Positions 37,012 through 46,319 of a stretch of DNA of 64,000 nt are shown one piece after another. Source of the DNA: Paenibacillus barcinonensis (GTDB lineage Bacteria > Bacillota > Bacilli > Paenibacillales > Paenibacillaceae); contig NZ_QJSW01000002.1 in assembly GCF_003217495.1 (NCBI RefSeq), forward strand, positions 62,001-126,000, given 5' to 3'. A program made the position numbers and the translations under genes. The notes beneath the pieces were generated by a model. That model was given only the letters and a program-made list of their open reading frames with translations. It did no database searches and was not told the origin of the DNA. Position 1 is the first letter of the stretch, and each line of letters starts with the position of its first letter.

Positions 37012-38504
37012 AAACGGGCACTGTCACGAAATTGACAACGAAATTGTTCGCCTGATAAAACTTCCTCACGCATCAGGATATCCAGCGAATTGTCGAAAAT
37101 TGTCCGCTGTTCCTCGAGCCGAAGTTTGGTATGCTCCATCAGCTCCTGCAAAATCACTTTGTTCTCACGCATGAGCTCTTCCGTTGTAACCATGTCCATG
37201 TTTACGATGCCAAGAGAGGTCAAGCCTGAAGCCATCATCGTCTGTACAACATTGGTCGCCTGCTCAAAGTCGTTGCGCGAACCTGTGGAGCGACCGCCAT
37301 AATACATTTCTTCAGCGGCTGCACCGGCCAGTGCAATCATGATTTGTTCCTCCAGAAAACGCTTTGTGTATAGAAATTGTTCCTGCTGCGGATTGTGACG
37401 CACATATCCCAGAGCCTGTCCACGCGGACTTAAAGCCACCTGACTGACACTGCCCGGACGTACAAGCTCTGCCATAATGGCATGACCGAGTTCATGGATG
37501 GCAACCCGTTTTTTCTCCTCAACGCTTGATTCCCGATCAGTTTTCTCACCCATCATCACTTTATCAATCGCAAGCGACAGGTGACGCTGTTCAATCGTAG
37601 CCGAGCCTTCACGCATCGCATATATTGCCGCCTCGTTCATCACACTTTCCAACTGTGCACCCGAGAAACCATAGGATTCCTCTGCAGTCTTCTCCAGATT
37701 CACTTCCTGTGTTAAAGGTTTGTTTACCGCATGTAGCTCCAAAATATGCTTTCTTCCCTTTTTGTCCGGCAGATCCACCTGAATGTGACGGTCAAAACGC
37801 CCCGGACGGGTCAACGCACTATCCAGCATTTCCTTGCGGTTAGTCGCTGCAATCAGCAATATGCGCGGTGTCTCGGAGGTGTATATACCGTCCATCTCCG
37901 TCAGCAGCTGGTTTAAGGTCTGATCATATTCACGTTGCTGTCCACCTTCACGCTTACCGCCAATCACATCAATCTCATCAATGAAAATTATAGCATTTTC
38001 CTTGTTTTCCTTTGCCGCACGCGCTCTGGCATCCTTAAACAGATCCCGGATACGACTGGCACCTACACCAACGTACATCTCAACAAATTCACTACCCGAT
38101 GCAGCTACAAAAACGGAATCAGTGTAGTGTGCCGCCGCTTTGGCCATCAGCGTTTTGCCTGTTCCCGGAGGGCCAGTCAGCAAAATACCTTTGAGCGCAC
38201 GGATGCCAAACTTCTGTATCTCTTCATGACGAATGAGAAAGTCCAGCGCCTCTCTTAGCTCCTGCTTGGCGCTATCCTGTCCTCCTATTTCCTCAAAAGT
38301 CAGCTTGGAGGGACCTTTTTTCTTCCGTTTACGCTCCTGCGCTGCACCTACAGTAATTCCTCCGCGCATATTCATCATAAATAACAAGCCACCTACCAGC
38401 AGTGCAGCAATAAGAATTGGTACGATATCCACTCCGATAAATGCAAGAAAAATAATCAAAACAGGCACAAATCCAATAGCTGCTTCTTTCGTCCATTTAG
38501 GCAT
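37002..38504 (-). CDS. FtsH-like membrane AAA+ zinc metalloprotease, short form
   Basis: 500 aa, AGGAG nine bases before the ATG. Two membrane segments lie close together in residues ~8-45, without the ~70-residue external domain of true FtsH. The AAA+ module has FEEIGGQDSAKQELRE, Walker A GPPGTGKT, pore loop motif FVEMYVGVGA, Walker B AIIFIDEID and arginine fingers in LTRPGRFDRHI. The protease domain has HELGH (AIHELGHAIMAE) and the third zinc ligand Asp in STGSRNDFEQAT. All catalytic residues appear present. Overlaps a small membrane-anchored protein gene by 8 bp. It is a paralogue, not FtsH itself; substrates unknown. Confidence 0.88.
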   Translation of the reverse strand: MPKWTKEAAIGFVPVLIIFLAFIGVDIVPILIAALLVGGLLFMMNMRGGITVGAAQERKRKKKGPSKLTFEEIGGQDSAKQELREALDFLIRHEEIQKFGIRALKGILLTGPPGTGKTLMAKAAAHYTDSVFVAASGSEFVEMYVGVGASRIRDLFKDARARAAKENKENAIIFIDEIDVIGGKREGGQQREYDQTLNQLLTEMDGIYTSETPRILLIAATNRKEMLDSALTRPGRFDRHIQVDLPDKKGRKHILELHAVNKPLTQEVNLEKTAEESYGFSGAQLESVMNEAAIYAMREGSATIEQRHLSLAIDKVMMGEKTDRESSVEEKKRVAIHELGHAIMAELVRPGSVSQVALSPRGQALGYVRHNPQQEQFLYTKRFLEEQIMIALAGAAAEEMYYGGRSTGSRNDFEQATNVVQTMMASGLTSLGIVNMDMVTTEELMRENKVILQELMEHTKLRLEEQRTIFDNSLDILMREEVLSGEQFRCQFRDSARLPA

Positions 38505-39024
38505 TAGGCCACACTCCTATCTGACCGGGGACACGCGGCAGGATAATAAATTTGCTGGCATCTCCGTCTCGAAGACTTACATACACATTGTTGTCATCCA
38601 TTGCTGTGTTTACTTTGATTCCACCCGTAGCCATTTTCGACAACGTAGGGGTAATGTCTGCATATTGTTTATTTTCCATCGCTTGAGCTACTGTAAACAT
38701 CGCATCACCCCACCAGTTTTCCAAAGCTTCGTTGGAATGGTCAACGACGTCCAGTTTAAGAGTACGTGAGCCAATCAGGCCCTGCCCTTCTCGATGAATG
38801 TATTGCACCAATCTGCCCAAATCCACATTAGGCTTCAGATCAAGTTTCATTTGCACATCGTTACGGTTAATAGTTATTTGAGCACTGTTGACGCCATCAT
38901 ACTGTGTAACCATCTTTTCAATTGGGGTTTGTACGGCAACTTGTCGATATATAAACCAACCTCCAAACAACAGGACGGCAGTAACAACGGCAGTAATAAC
39001 AATAGGCAATACTTTCAGCTTCAA
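38497..39024 (-). CDS. Membrane-anchored protein partner of the FtsH-like protease
   Basis: 175 aa, TTG start with GGGAGGG nine bases upstream. One N-terminal membrane anchor (PIVITAVVTAVLLFGGWFIY), then an external domain rich in beta strands (SAQITINRNDVQMKLDLKP). The 3' end overlaps the protease gene by 8 bp, so the pair is made together and may work together; an adaptor or regulator is a guess from context. No family recognised. Confidence 0.78.
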   Translation of the reverse strand: MKLKVLPIVITAVVTAVLLFGGWFIYRQVAVQTPIEKMVTQYDGVNSAQITINRNDVQMKLDLKPNVDLGRLVQYIHREGQGLIGSRTLKLDVVDHSNEALENWWGDAMFTVAQAMENKQYADITPTLSKMATGGIKVNTAMDDNNVYVSLRDGDASKFIILPRVPGQIGVWPNA

Positions 39025-39304
39025 ATGAATTACCCTCCCAGAATGAGCCCATCCTACGATCTACAGGCTTATATATTTTGCTGTACATTGATATCTGCAA
39101 AAACTGTTGCAGATTTATTTGCGTTATTCATTAACTCCAGTACACTTTCGAGTATATCACATCGTATATACAATATCGAAGGTGAAAATATGAATAAAAT
39201 ATTAAATTTAACTATATTAAAAGTTTCATCAACGTAAACAACTTCTTCTATTGAACGTTGGAGCTTGAACCGTTTTGGTAGCGTTTCCTTTAATTAACAA
39301 GCCA
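39025..39304. other. Noncoding promoter region of the protease operon
   Basis: AT-rich 280-bp stretch upstream of the 175-aa gene, bordered on the right by the terminator hairpin at 39305. No gene-like frame with a ribosome site on either strand. Confidence 0.5.
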
Positions 39305-39343
39305 AAGAAACCGGCAGTCGATATATCGACTTGCCGGTTTCTT
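39305..39343 (-). terminator. Long perfect hairpin ending the mtaD-ypmB unit
   Basis: Outer arms AAGAAACCGGCA (39305-39316) / TGCCGGTTTCTT (39332-39343) enclose the palindrome GTCGATATATCGAC. The U-run on the minus strand is short (UUU), so termination strength is uncertain. Confidence 0.7.
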
Positions 39344-39355
39344 GTTATATGTTGA

Positions 39356-39425
39356 CATCCTGCTTGCAGAATGATCCAAAATCATTCAGGCTCGCAGTAA
39401 GCGGGTTGCTTGCTGCTGCAGGATG
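39356..39425. other. Predicted three-way-junction element downstream of the YpmB-like gene
   Basis: Closing arms CATCCTGC (39356-39363) and GCAGGATG (39418-39425) bracket two further hairpins: GAATGAT/ATCATTC and GCAG-t-AAGC/GCTT-g-CTGC. The whole is 70 bases and lies 6 bp past the stop codon. It may be a structured 3' UTR or a small dispersed repeat; nothing coding is present. Confidence 0.5.
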
Positions 39426-39431
39426 CCTTTC

Positions 39432-39962
39432 CTAACTGTTAGGGACTGTATACACCAGATCCACTTGTTCCCCGTTGCTAAATCGGTAAAACCGATAGTA
39501 AGTGTGTGTATCTGCCTTATAATATACCTGCCAAACGTGAATATTGTTCACAACTCCGGGCATGATTCGTTTAATCTCGCCGCCAGGTACGTCAGAGGCG
39601 AAGCGACTACGAATCTGTGTTTCAGACATGCCGTTCTGAATGAGCTCACTATGAACCCCGCCCGTACCTTGCACAGGCTGGTTGTTCATATCAAACTTCA
39701 CCCACACCATAATATTCTGGTTATCTTTATTTTTGGCTGTCATCGTCCAATAGATATTGTCATCGCCTTCTTTTCCACCCCAGACGTATTTACGCAACTC
39801 ATCCGGTGATGTGATGGCAATCTGGTCCTTAGCCGCCTGAATCGCCAGTGCTTCCTCCTGGCGCTGATCCTGTGTAACGTAGACATAATATTGCTGAAGT
39901 CCAAACACAATCAGAATGAGGATGAGCAGCGATATCCAGATCCACTTCTTTTTTTTCTTCAA
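39432..39962 (-). CDS. ypmB: YpmB-like membrane-anchored protein (DUF5590/PepSY-like)
   Basis: 176 aa, TTG start with AAGGAAG upstream. A poly-Lys N-terminus and one membrane anchor (residues ~7-24), then an external domain with PepSY-like alpha-beta pattern (IAITSPDELRKYVWGGKEGD, IYWTMTAKNKDNQNIMVWVK). Length, layout and position between dinG and asnS match B. subtilis ypmB; the aspB gene found there is absent here. Function unknown. Confidence 0.75.
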   Translation of the reverse strand: MKKKKKWIWISLLILILIVFGLQQYYVYVTQDQRQEEALAIQAAKDQIAITSPDELRKYVWGGKEGDDNIYWTMTAKNKDNQNIMVWVKFDMNNQPVQGTGGVHSELIQNGMSETQIRSRFASDVPGGEIKRIMPGVVNNIHVWQVYYKADTHTYYRFYRFSNGEQVDLVYTVPNS

Positions 39963-40013
39963 GAGCTGAACTTCCTTTCCTTAGAAAACTGCCTATTGCA
40001 GCCTGTCTCTTCC

Positions 40014-41321
40014 TTAACGAGCTAGCAGCTGGTCAAATGTCCGCTGAGCTTCTCGCAAAATGCGCTCTTCATCAAGTGTTAGACACTCACCGTGCTTCAC
40101 TACCTGTTTCCCGTCAACCCAGACGTGCTCCACGTCCTTCGCAGAAGCGGAATAAATCGTATGTGAGATTAGATCCGTATGCGGGTAGAAATGAGCCTGC
40201 TCAATATTTAGTGCAATGAAATCAGCCTTCATTCCCACTTTCAGCGAACCTGTATCGTTCAGGAAGATGGACTTCGCACCGTAACCTGTACCAAGCAGCA
40301 ACGCCTCACCAGCAGGTACAGCTGTCGGATCGCCAGATACGCCTTTATGGATAAGTGCAGCAAGTCGCATTTCCTCAAACATATCCAGATTGTTATTACT
40401 TGCAGGGCCATCTGTTCCCAGTGATACCGTCACTCCTGCTTTTAACAGCGCAGGAACACGAGCTACCCCGGAGGCCAGCTTCAGATTACTGCCCGGATTG
40501 TGAGATACTGCAACATCATGACGCGCCAAAATTTCAATCTCTTCATCGTTCAGATGCACCGCATGAGCTACCATGGACGGTCGCGAGAAGAAGCCGTGCT
40601 TCTCCAGATGCGCCACTGGACGCAGACCATAATCTGTCACATTTTGCTCAACTTCACGTAATGTTTCTGACATGTGTGTATGCAGCGGCAGGTCCAGATC
40701 ATGCGCTACCTGTACCAGCTTCTCTATGTAGTCTGGAGGACAAGTATATGGTGCATGTGGAGAGATAACTGTTGTGATGCGTCCAGCCGCCTGTCCATTC
40801 CACTGACGTGCAAAAGCCGCTGACTCCTCCAGCTTGCGCATCTGCTCTTCTTCCGAACAAAGTCCGATTACACCACGCGCAAGAGCAGCTCTTGCCCCGG
40901 ACTGTTCTACCACTTTAGCCACCTGATCCATATGATCATACATATCCAGAAATGCTGTAGTTCCACCTTTTAACATCTCAAGCACAGAAAGAGAAGCACC
41001 CCAATACACGTCTTCAGAGGTCATTTTGGCTTCCATGGGCCACATTTTTTCCTGTAGCCACACCTGCAATGCCAGATCATCGCCATGACCGCGCAGCAGC
41101 GACATCGCTGCATGACCATGCGTATTGATCAGACCCGGCAGGAATAGCAGTCCTTTTCCATCCACTAGGGTCAGGTGCTCGTTTCCTTCCGGCAGCGTCT
41201 CACCAATATGCACAATCTTGTCATCCTCAATAACCATATATCCTTGAACTATCGTCCAAGTCGCGCCTTCATTGACAGCGAATTTCCCGTTGTGGATTGC
41301 CCATTTATTCGTTGTTGTCAT
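40014..41321 (-). CDS. mtaD: Amidohydrolase, probable 5'-methylthioadenosine/S-adenosylhomocysteine deaminase
   Basis: 435 aa with GAGGAG upstream inside rex (17-bp overlap). ATZ/TRZ-type metal-dependent amidohydrolase: GLINTHGHAAMSLLRG with the paired His, SPHAPYTCPPDYI, LHTHMSET, AHAVHLNDEEIEIL, and the metal Asp in SLGTDGPASNNNLDMFEEMR. Members of this subgroup deaminate MTA, SAH or 5'-deoxyadenosine to inosine forms. Substrate is inferred; the presence of an MTA salvage cluster 12 kb away is consistent with it. Confidence 0.82.
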   Translation of the reverse strand: MTTTNKWAIHNGKFAVNEGATWTIVQGYMVIEDDKIVHIGETLPEGNEHLTLVDGKGLLFLPGLINTHGHAAMSLLRGHGDDLALQVWLQEKMWPMEAKMTSEDVYWGASLSVLEMLKGGTTAFLDMYDHMDQVAKVVEQSGARAALARGVIGLCSEEEQMRKLEESAAFARQWNGQAAGRITTVISPHAPYTCPPDYIEKLVQVAHDLDLPLHTHMSETLREVEQNVTDYGLRPVAHLEKHGFFSRPSMVAHAVHLNDEEIEILARHDVAVSHNPGSNLKLASGVARVPALLKAGVTVSLGTDGPASNNNLDMFEEMRLAALIHKGVSGDPTAVPAGEALLLGTGYGAKSIFLNDTGSLKVGMKADFIALNIEQAHFYPHTDLISHTIYSASAKDVEHVWVDGKQVVKHGECLTLDEERILREAQRTFDQLLAR

Positions 41322-41961
41322 CTTGCTCCTCGTCCTTCCCGTTCTCTAAGTAATAAGCCAAGCTCAGCAAATCTGTTGTAAAATCAGCATGATGGATACG
41401 TACATGTGGAGGTGTTTTCAGAATTGTGGGTGCAAAGTTCAGGATAGCTTCAATCCCCGATTCGATCAGCTGATCAGCGACATTCTGAGCTTCTGTGTCA
41501 GGAACCGTAATGATGCCGATACGGATGTTATCTTTTTGTACCGATTCCGTCAGCTCCTCCATCGGTTTGACCGTCAGGCTGTTAATTTTGTTGCCAATCT
41601 TCGGACCATATGCGTCAAAGATGGCTACAATCTTCATATTATCCTTCAGGTACGCGTTATAGTTAGACAAGGCATGTCCAAGATTACCTGCTCCAACCAG
41701 AGCCACATTAATCTGCTGGTCGATTTTGAGAATGTGACGAATCTTCTCGATCAGGTAAGAAACATCATATCCAATGCCTTTACGGCCAAAATCACCAAAA
41801 TAAGCCAGATCCTTACGAATCTGGGCCGGATTCAGGTCCAGTCGTTGTCCAAGCTCCTGCGAAGAAACCGTTGTGACCTCACGCTGCATGAGTTCATTCA
41901 AATAACGTAAATACACAGGCAGGCGTCTTACTACCGCTTCCGAAATTTTATCCGATTTCAT
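41305..41961 (-). CDS. rex: Redox-sensing transcriptional repressor
   Basis: 218 aa. N-terminal winged helix (KISEAVVRRLPVYLRYLNEL, VSSQELGQRLDLNPAQIRKD) and Rossmann domain (VALVGAGNLGHALSNY) that reads the NADH/NAD ratio; C-terminal swap helix near the end. Represses respiration and fermentation genes at low NADH. Overlaps mtaD by 17 bp. No convincing Rex operator was seen within the window. Confidence 0.96.
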   Translation of the reverse strand: MKSDKISEAVVRRLPVYLRYLNELMQREVTTVSSQELGQRLDLNPAQIRKDLAYFGDFGRKGIGYDVSYLIEKIRHILKIDQQINVALVGAGNLGHALSNYNAYLKDNMKIVAIFDAYGPKIGNKINSLTVKPMEELTESVQKDNIRIGIITVPDTEAQNVADQLIESGIEAILNFAPTILKTPPHVRIHHADFTTDLLSLAYYLENGKDEEQDDNNE

Positions 41962-42026
41962 TCTTGCTCCCCCTTACCATTGCCACGATAAAATAATAAA
42001 TAATGCTGCGATATATTCACACATTG

Positions 42027-42087
42027 AAAAAATGAGCATTCTGTATACTTATGTTTAACTGCACTATTCTTTATATACAGAATGCTC
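42027..42087 (-). terminator. Long-loop terminator after dinG
   Basis: Arms GAGCATTCTGTATA (42034-42047) and TATACAGAATGCTC (42074-42087), perfect 14 bp with a 26-base loop, then six Us on the minus strand. A second, imperfect hairpin lies nearer to dinG (about 42108-42146). Confidence 0.75.
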
Positions 42088-42198
42088 GTAAGGTAAATTT
42101 ATAAGTTCGTTACGCACTGCCTGAAAATTCTCTTTCGAGTGTAACGCCATGATGAAGCATAATGCAATGCCATAGCTTACAAAAAATGAATAATTTTG

Positions 42199-45051
42199 CT
42201 ACTCGGCAGGTCGATCCAGCCACTCGGCAATACGCGGCACCATCTGCTCTGTCAGCATATGTTCCATCTTTGGTCCCGGCAGGGAGTACAGAAAGTACTT
42301 GCCATAGTAGGCCTCGATCACCCGTGTATCATACACGATGACAATACCCCGATCCTTACCGGTACGAACCAGTCGTCCAAATCCCTGCTTGAACCGGATG
42401 ACCGCCTGCGGAACAGAGAGCTTCATGAACGGATTTTTTTTCTGCTCTATCAGCAGTTCGCTCTTGGCTTCAAGAAGCGGGTGGTTTGGCGGCTGAAACG
42501 GCAGACGTACAATCGCCAGACAGGTGAGAGCTTCGCCTGGAATATCCACCCCTTCCCAGAAGCTGCTTGTTCCTAGCAGAACCGCCGCTTTGGCATCCTG
42601 AAATCTTCGGGTCAGCTTGGAACGATTGCCACTGTCCACCCCTTGGCCCAGCAGAGAGATGTCATTTCCCGACAAGGCCTCCTTGAGCGGGTCATACACT
42701 TGGCGAAGCATTTTGTAAGAGGTGAATAACACCATCATTCGTCCACGAGTAGCGATCGCCGCTTCAGCCAGCGAATGCACCAGCATCTGAACAAAGTGTG
42801 CATCCCCTACACTGCCCTTCAGACTCGGAAAATCACGCGGAATCACCAGCAAAGCCTGCTCACGATAATTGAACGGGGAAGGAAGCATGGATGTCAGCAG
42901 GCGATTATTGTCAGCAGCCTCCTGCAAGCCCAACTGCTCGATCATAAATTGGAAGGACTTGTCCACGGACAAGGTAGCCGATGTAAGCACGACACTTTTC
43001 TTTTTGTCAAAAAACATTTCTTTCAACTGTGCACTTACATCCACCGGTACGGCATATAGCTGAAGGGACTTGCTGCGGAACTGCCCGCTAGCCTCCATCC
43101 AGTACACTGTCTTGGCATCGTCCATACGCATGAAGAATCTTAAATTCTCCTTCATAATCGTCAAATCCTTCAACAGCCCGGTAATATCTGTAATCAGACT
43201 GTCAGCCTGATAATCATCCTGATCTTCCTTCACTTCAAGCAGCAGCTTGTCTCCCTTGCGGACCAAGTCACCCAGCGTGACATAAATCTGGTTCTCCAGA
43301 TCCTGCAGCTCCTGCCACTTCGCAGGCTTCTGAGATGCCTTCAGACGTAGCGAAAATTGTCCTGTCTCCCCTGGAGATGCATCGCTGCGTTCTGGAAGCA
43401 GGCCGAACAGAGCGTCGCTTAGACGGTCCCACAGCTCCTTGACTTCCACAGCAAGAGGGAACATCTGATCCACCATAGAGCCCCACTGCACGCCATTTTC
43501 ATGCCCTGATAGCTGTGAGCGCAGCATGGGCAGTTGCCCGTTACGGCTATCCTTGAACAAACGTGTGAGTGTATGCACAAGGGTGAAATATTTCATATGC
43601 AGACCCAGATGTTTGCCGGCAACGTCCTCGAGATGATGCGCCTCATCAATAACCAGGCTTTCATATGCAGGCAAGAGCTGATGAGCCGCCTTCACGTCCG
43701 TGAACAGCTTCGAGTGATTGGTAATCACGATATCTGATAGTCCGGCCTCATGTTTGGCACGATGATAGAAACATTTGCGGAACCACGGGCAGGACCTCCC
43801 AAGACATGATTCAGACTCACTCTGAACAGTCTCCCAGAAGTCGCCTCCGCGTGCGCTGAGATTCAGCTCCTCGTCATCCCCTGTTTCCGTTTGCGTCAGC
43901 CACACAATCATCTGAGCAGCCGTGAAGTAGTCCTCTTTGGGCGTAGCAAATTCACGTTTGTTAATTTTGTGTTCGAACTTGCGCAGGCACAGATAGTGAC
44001 CTCTACCCTTAAAGACAGCCGCCTTGAACGGAAATGGAACCACCTGCGTCAGCATCGGGATATCCCGCTCGCGCAGTTGCTCCTGCAAGTTAATGGTGTG
44101 GGTACTCACCATCACCTTCTGCTCCTGTTTTACACTTTCATAAATAGCAGGCAGCAAATAACCGAGTGACTTTCCGGTACCCGTTCCAGCTTCCAGAAGA
44201 AGGTGCTTCTCCTCATCCAACGCCTGTCTTACACTGCTAAACATCTGTGTCTGTGCCTCACGCTCTTCATAATGCTCCAGCGTATCTTTAAGATTAGCTC
44301 TGACCTGATCCATGAACTGTTCAAAGCTTACACCATTCAACGGATTGGCTTCCCTCTCATCACGAGGTGCTCCAATCTCCGTCCAGTCGCTGACGTTAAG
44401 CGCCAGTTGGCGATAAAACGTGTGCCCGTCAAGGTCCTGTATCGGCTCGGCTTCCTTCTCGCTCCGCAGCCCATCCAAAAACCAGCCCAGATCAGTATCC
44501 TCTGGTGCAAACAGATCACTAAGCCGCTGAATCGTTATTAATGGCAGCTCTCTAAGCTCATCCAGGCACTTGAGCAGCACATAAGCTGTTGCGAGTGCAT
44601 CGCTGTCCGCCTGATGAGGACGGTCATGCTGGAATCCAAACTCAGCAGATACATAGCCTAGCTGATACGATCCCAGAGAAGGAAACGTAATTTTCAGAAA
44701 ATCAATGGTGTCCAGAATACGGCCTGTAAAAGGTAAATAACCACACCGATCCAGTGCATTCTGCAAAAAATGAAAATCAAAGGCAACGTTATGGCCCACC
44801 AGCACCACATCGTCAAGAAGCGGTACCATCTCCATCATCATCTCTTCGAGTGAAGGAGCATCCGCGACATCGTCCTCTGTAATTCCGGTCAGCCCCGTAA
44901 TAAAAGGAGGAATGGGTACACCCGGATTTACATAAGAACTATATATTTGAGTTATGCTGTAGTCATGATCTATGATGGCAAGTCCGGCCTGTATAATCTC
45001 ACCGTCGGACTGCGTGCCGGTTGTTTCGAAATCCAAAACGGCAAATTTCAT
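42199..45051 (-). CDS. dinG: DinG-family helicase/nuclease with DnaQ-type exonuclease domain
   Basis: 950 aa. N-terminal DEDD 3'-5' exonuclease (residues ~1-170: VLDFETTGTQSDGE, GHNVAFDFHFL, HQADSDALATAY), then an XPD/DinG-type superfamily 2 helicase (Walker A EAGTGTGKSLGYLLP, DEAH in VIDEAHHLEDV, motif VI near RFKQGFGRLVRTGKDRG). Four Cys (HYLCLRK, SCLGRSCPWFRKCFY) may bind an Fe-S cluster. This fused form is the Bacillota version; the B. subtilis/S. aureus proteins have been described mainly as nucleases. Likely in repair of stalled forks. Confidence 0.93.
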   Translation of the reverse strand: MKFAVLDFETTGTQSDGEIIQAGLAIIDHDYSITQIYSSYVNPGVPIPPFITGLTGITEDDVADAPSLEEMMMEMVPLLDDVVLVGHNVAFDFHFLQNALDRCGYLPFTGRILDTIDFLKITFPSLGSYQLGYVSAEFGFQHDRPHQADSDALATAYVLLKCLDELRELPLITIQRLSDLFAPEDTDLGWFLDGLRSEKEAEPIQDLDGHTFYRQLALNVSDWTEIGAPRDEREANPLNGVSFEQFMDQVRANLKDTLEHYEEREAQTQMFSSVRQALDEEKHLLLEAGTGTGKSLGYLLPAIYESVKQEQKVMVSTHTINLQEQLRERDIPMLTQVVPFPFKAAVFKGRGHYLCLRKFEHKINKREFATPKEDYFTAAQMIVWLTQTETGDDEELNLSARGGDFWETVQSESESCLGRSCPWFRKCFYHRAKHEAGLSDIVITNHSKLFTDVKAAHQLLPAYESLVIDEAHHLEDVAGKHLGLHMKYFTLVHTLTRLFKDSRNGQLPMLRSQLSGHENGVQWGSMVDQMFPLAVEVKELWDRLSDALFGLLPERSDASPGETGQFSLRLKASQKPAKWQELQDLENQIYVTLGDLVRKGDKLLLEVKEDQDDYQADSLITDITGLLKDLTIMKENLRFFMRMDDAKTVYWMEASGQFRSKSLQLYAVPVDVSAQLKEMFFDKKKSVVLTSATLSVDKSFQFMIEQLGLQEAADNNRLLTSMLPSPFNYREQALLVIPRDFPSLKGSVGDAHFVQMLVHSLAEAAIATRGRMMVLFTSYKMLRQVYDPLKEALSGNDISLLGQGVDSGNRSKLTRRFQDAKAAVLLGTSSFWEGVDIPGEALTCLAIVRLPFQPPNHPLLEAKSELLIEQKKNPFMKLSVPQAVIRFKQGFGRLVRTGKDRGIVIVYDTRVIEAYYGKYFLYSLPGPKMEHMLTEQMVPRIAEWLDRPAE

Positions 45052-45126
45052 TGCAATATACGGTCCCTTCCATTCCAGTCTATGTTACAGCATAGCAAAA
45101 AAAAGGACATTTGAAAATTAACTGAC

Positions 45127-45170
45127 AAAAAAGCGGTGTTCCCGCCGCTATGCCATAGGAGGAAACACCG
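45127..45170 (-). terminator. Terminator of the pan operon and TPR gene
   Basis: Stem 45134-45144 / 45160-45170 (CGGTGTT with ...AACACCG) followed by six Us on the minus strand (A-run 45127-45132). Located between the TPR gene and dinG. Confidence 0.8.
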
Positions 45171-45194
45171 TTCTTTTGCCGCCAAATACCCGTC

Positions 45195-45851
45195 TTAATT
45201 CAGAGCAGTCAGCTGATTTGCGTATTGCAGTTTTCCTCTGTTCAGCCTGCAGGCCTCCATGTTATACAGAGGTTCGGTCAATGTCGGGTCATGCTGAAGG
45301 GCCCGGGCAAACAAGGAGCAGGCAGCTTCCGGATTCGAAAGCTTGGCTTGAATACAGCCCAGAACATTACATACAAGGCCCTTGAGACGCGCAGAGCCGT
45401 TTAACAGCATAATCTGTTGCAGATGCACTTCTGAATCGAATAACTGCTCCAGATTCAGGTGAGCAAGTGCCAGATAGAAGCGGGCCAGAGCGCTTTCCGG
45501 GTAGTCATAAACAACCCTTGAGAATTGATCAATGGCTTGAGGATACATCTGTAGCTTGAAGTACCCTTGACCACGGCTAAAGCATTCCAGATGAAGCTCA
45601 GGAAGCGTGGTAACTGCCTCTTGCTCCGGCTCCAGCGAAGCCGGCTTTTCAAGCTCCTGCTCTCTAAGCTGGCTCATCTTTTCTTCAAACATCAGCCATT
45701 CATCCAGTACACCATCACTCATGCGCTTTAATAAATTCCATTTCTGCTGCAGCTCCTGTTTGTCCAGACCTTTAGCGGAAGGATAGCTCTTGATAATTTC
45801 ATCTAACATGTCGTTCATCTCGGCGAAAACATGCTGGAACATCGTTTGCAT
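45195..45851 (-). CDS. Tetratricopeptide-repeat protein
   Basis: 218 aa from ATG 45851 (GTG at 45857 is an alternative). Helical N-terminal part (~1-90), then about three TPR units (~95-205: SRGQGYFKLQMYPQAIDQFS, FYLALAHLNLEQLFDSEVHL, NVLGCIQAKLSNPEAACSLF). No membrane segment. Probably a protein-interaction scaffold. It follows panD by ~85 bp. Not recognised more closely. Confidence 0.82.
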   Translation of the reverse strand: MQTMFQHVFAEMNDMLDEIIKSYPSAKGLDKQELQQKWNLLKRMSDGVLDEWLMFEEKMSQLREQELEKPASLEPEQEAVTTLPELHLECFSRGQGYFKLQMYPQAIDQFSRVVYDYPESALARFYLALAHLNLEQLFDSEVHLQQIMLLNGSARLKGLVCNVLGCIQAKLSNPEAACSLFARALQHDPTLTEPLYNMEACRLNRGKLQYANQLTALN

Positions 45852-45935
45852 CCCCACCCTTGAAAAATGGATTAGTGCAGTGACCTGTATTCATTTTTTG
45901 CTGGATGAGCCGATTTCATTCCCCTTCCCAGCCGA

Positions 45936-46319
45936 TTACAAAATCGTGGCGTGTACTTCCTTTTTCATCGTCTGTACAGGTTTGTTCTGACCGTCCACGA
46001 ATACCACCGTTGGTTGATGATTATTTGCTTCTTCCTGAGACATCATCGCATAGGAAATGATAATCACCGTATCTCCAGGCTGTACGAGACGGGCTGCCGC
46101 GCCGTTCAGGCAGATTACTCCGCTGCCACGAGGACCTGGAATGACGTAGGTTTCAAGCCGCGCGCCATTGTTATTATTCACAATTTGCACCTTTTCATTT
46201 TCCATCAGGTCCGACGTCTCCATCAGATCTTCATCAATGGTAATGCTACCCACATAGTTCAAGTTAGCTTCCGTCACCGTCGCACGGTGAATTTTGGATT
46301 TCATCAGAGTTCTAAACAT
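45936..46319 (-). CDS. panD: Aspartate 1-decarboxylase proenzyme
   Basis: 127 aa from ATG 46319 with GGAGGTG upstream, exactly the usual length. Self-cleaves at Gly24-Ser25 ([10 protein letters not shown]) to make the pyruvoyl cofactor; active-site [15 protein letters not shown] and [11 protein letters not shown]. Makes beta-alanine for pantothenate. Overlaps panC by 8 bp. Confidence 0.97.
   Translation of the reverse strand: MFRTLMKSKIHRATVTEANLNYVGSITIDEDLMETSDLMENEKVQIVNNNNGARLETYVIPGPRGSGVICLNGAAARLVQPGDTVIIISYAMMSQEEANNHQPTVVFVDGQNKPVQTMKKEVHATIL

Noticed and set aside
42001-42025. Possible Rex operator upstream of rex
   Set aside because: A single TTCACA-like half-site with no partner; does not match TTGTG-N6-TCACAA.
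17699-42127. Shared 14-mer GCACTGCCTGAAAA near two terminator hairpins (17701 and 42116)
   Set aside because: A 14-base match is expected by chance in 64 kb; flanking sequence does not align well enough to claim a repeat family.
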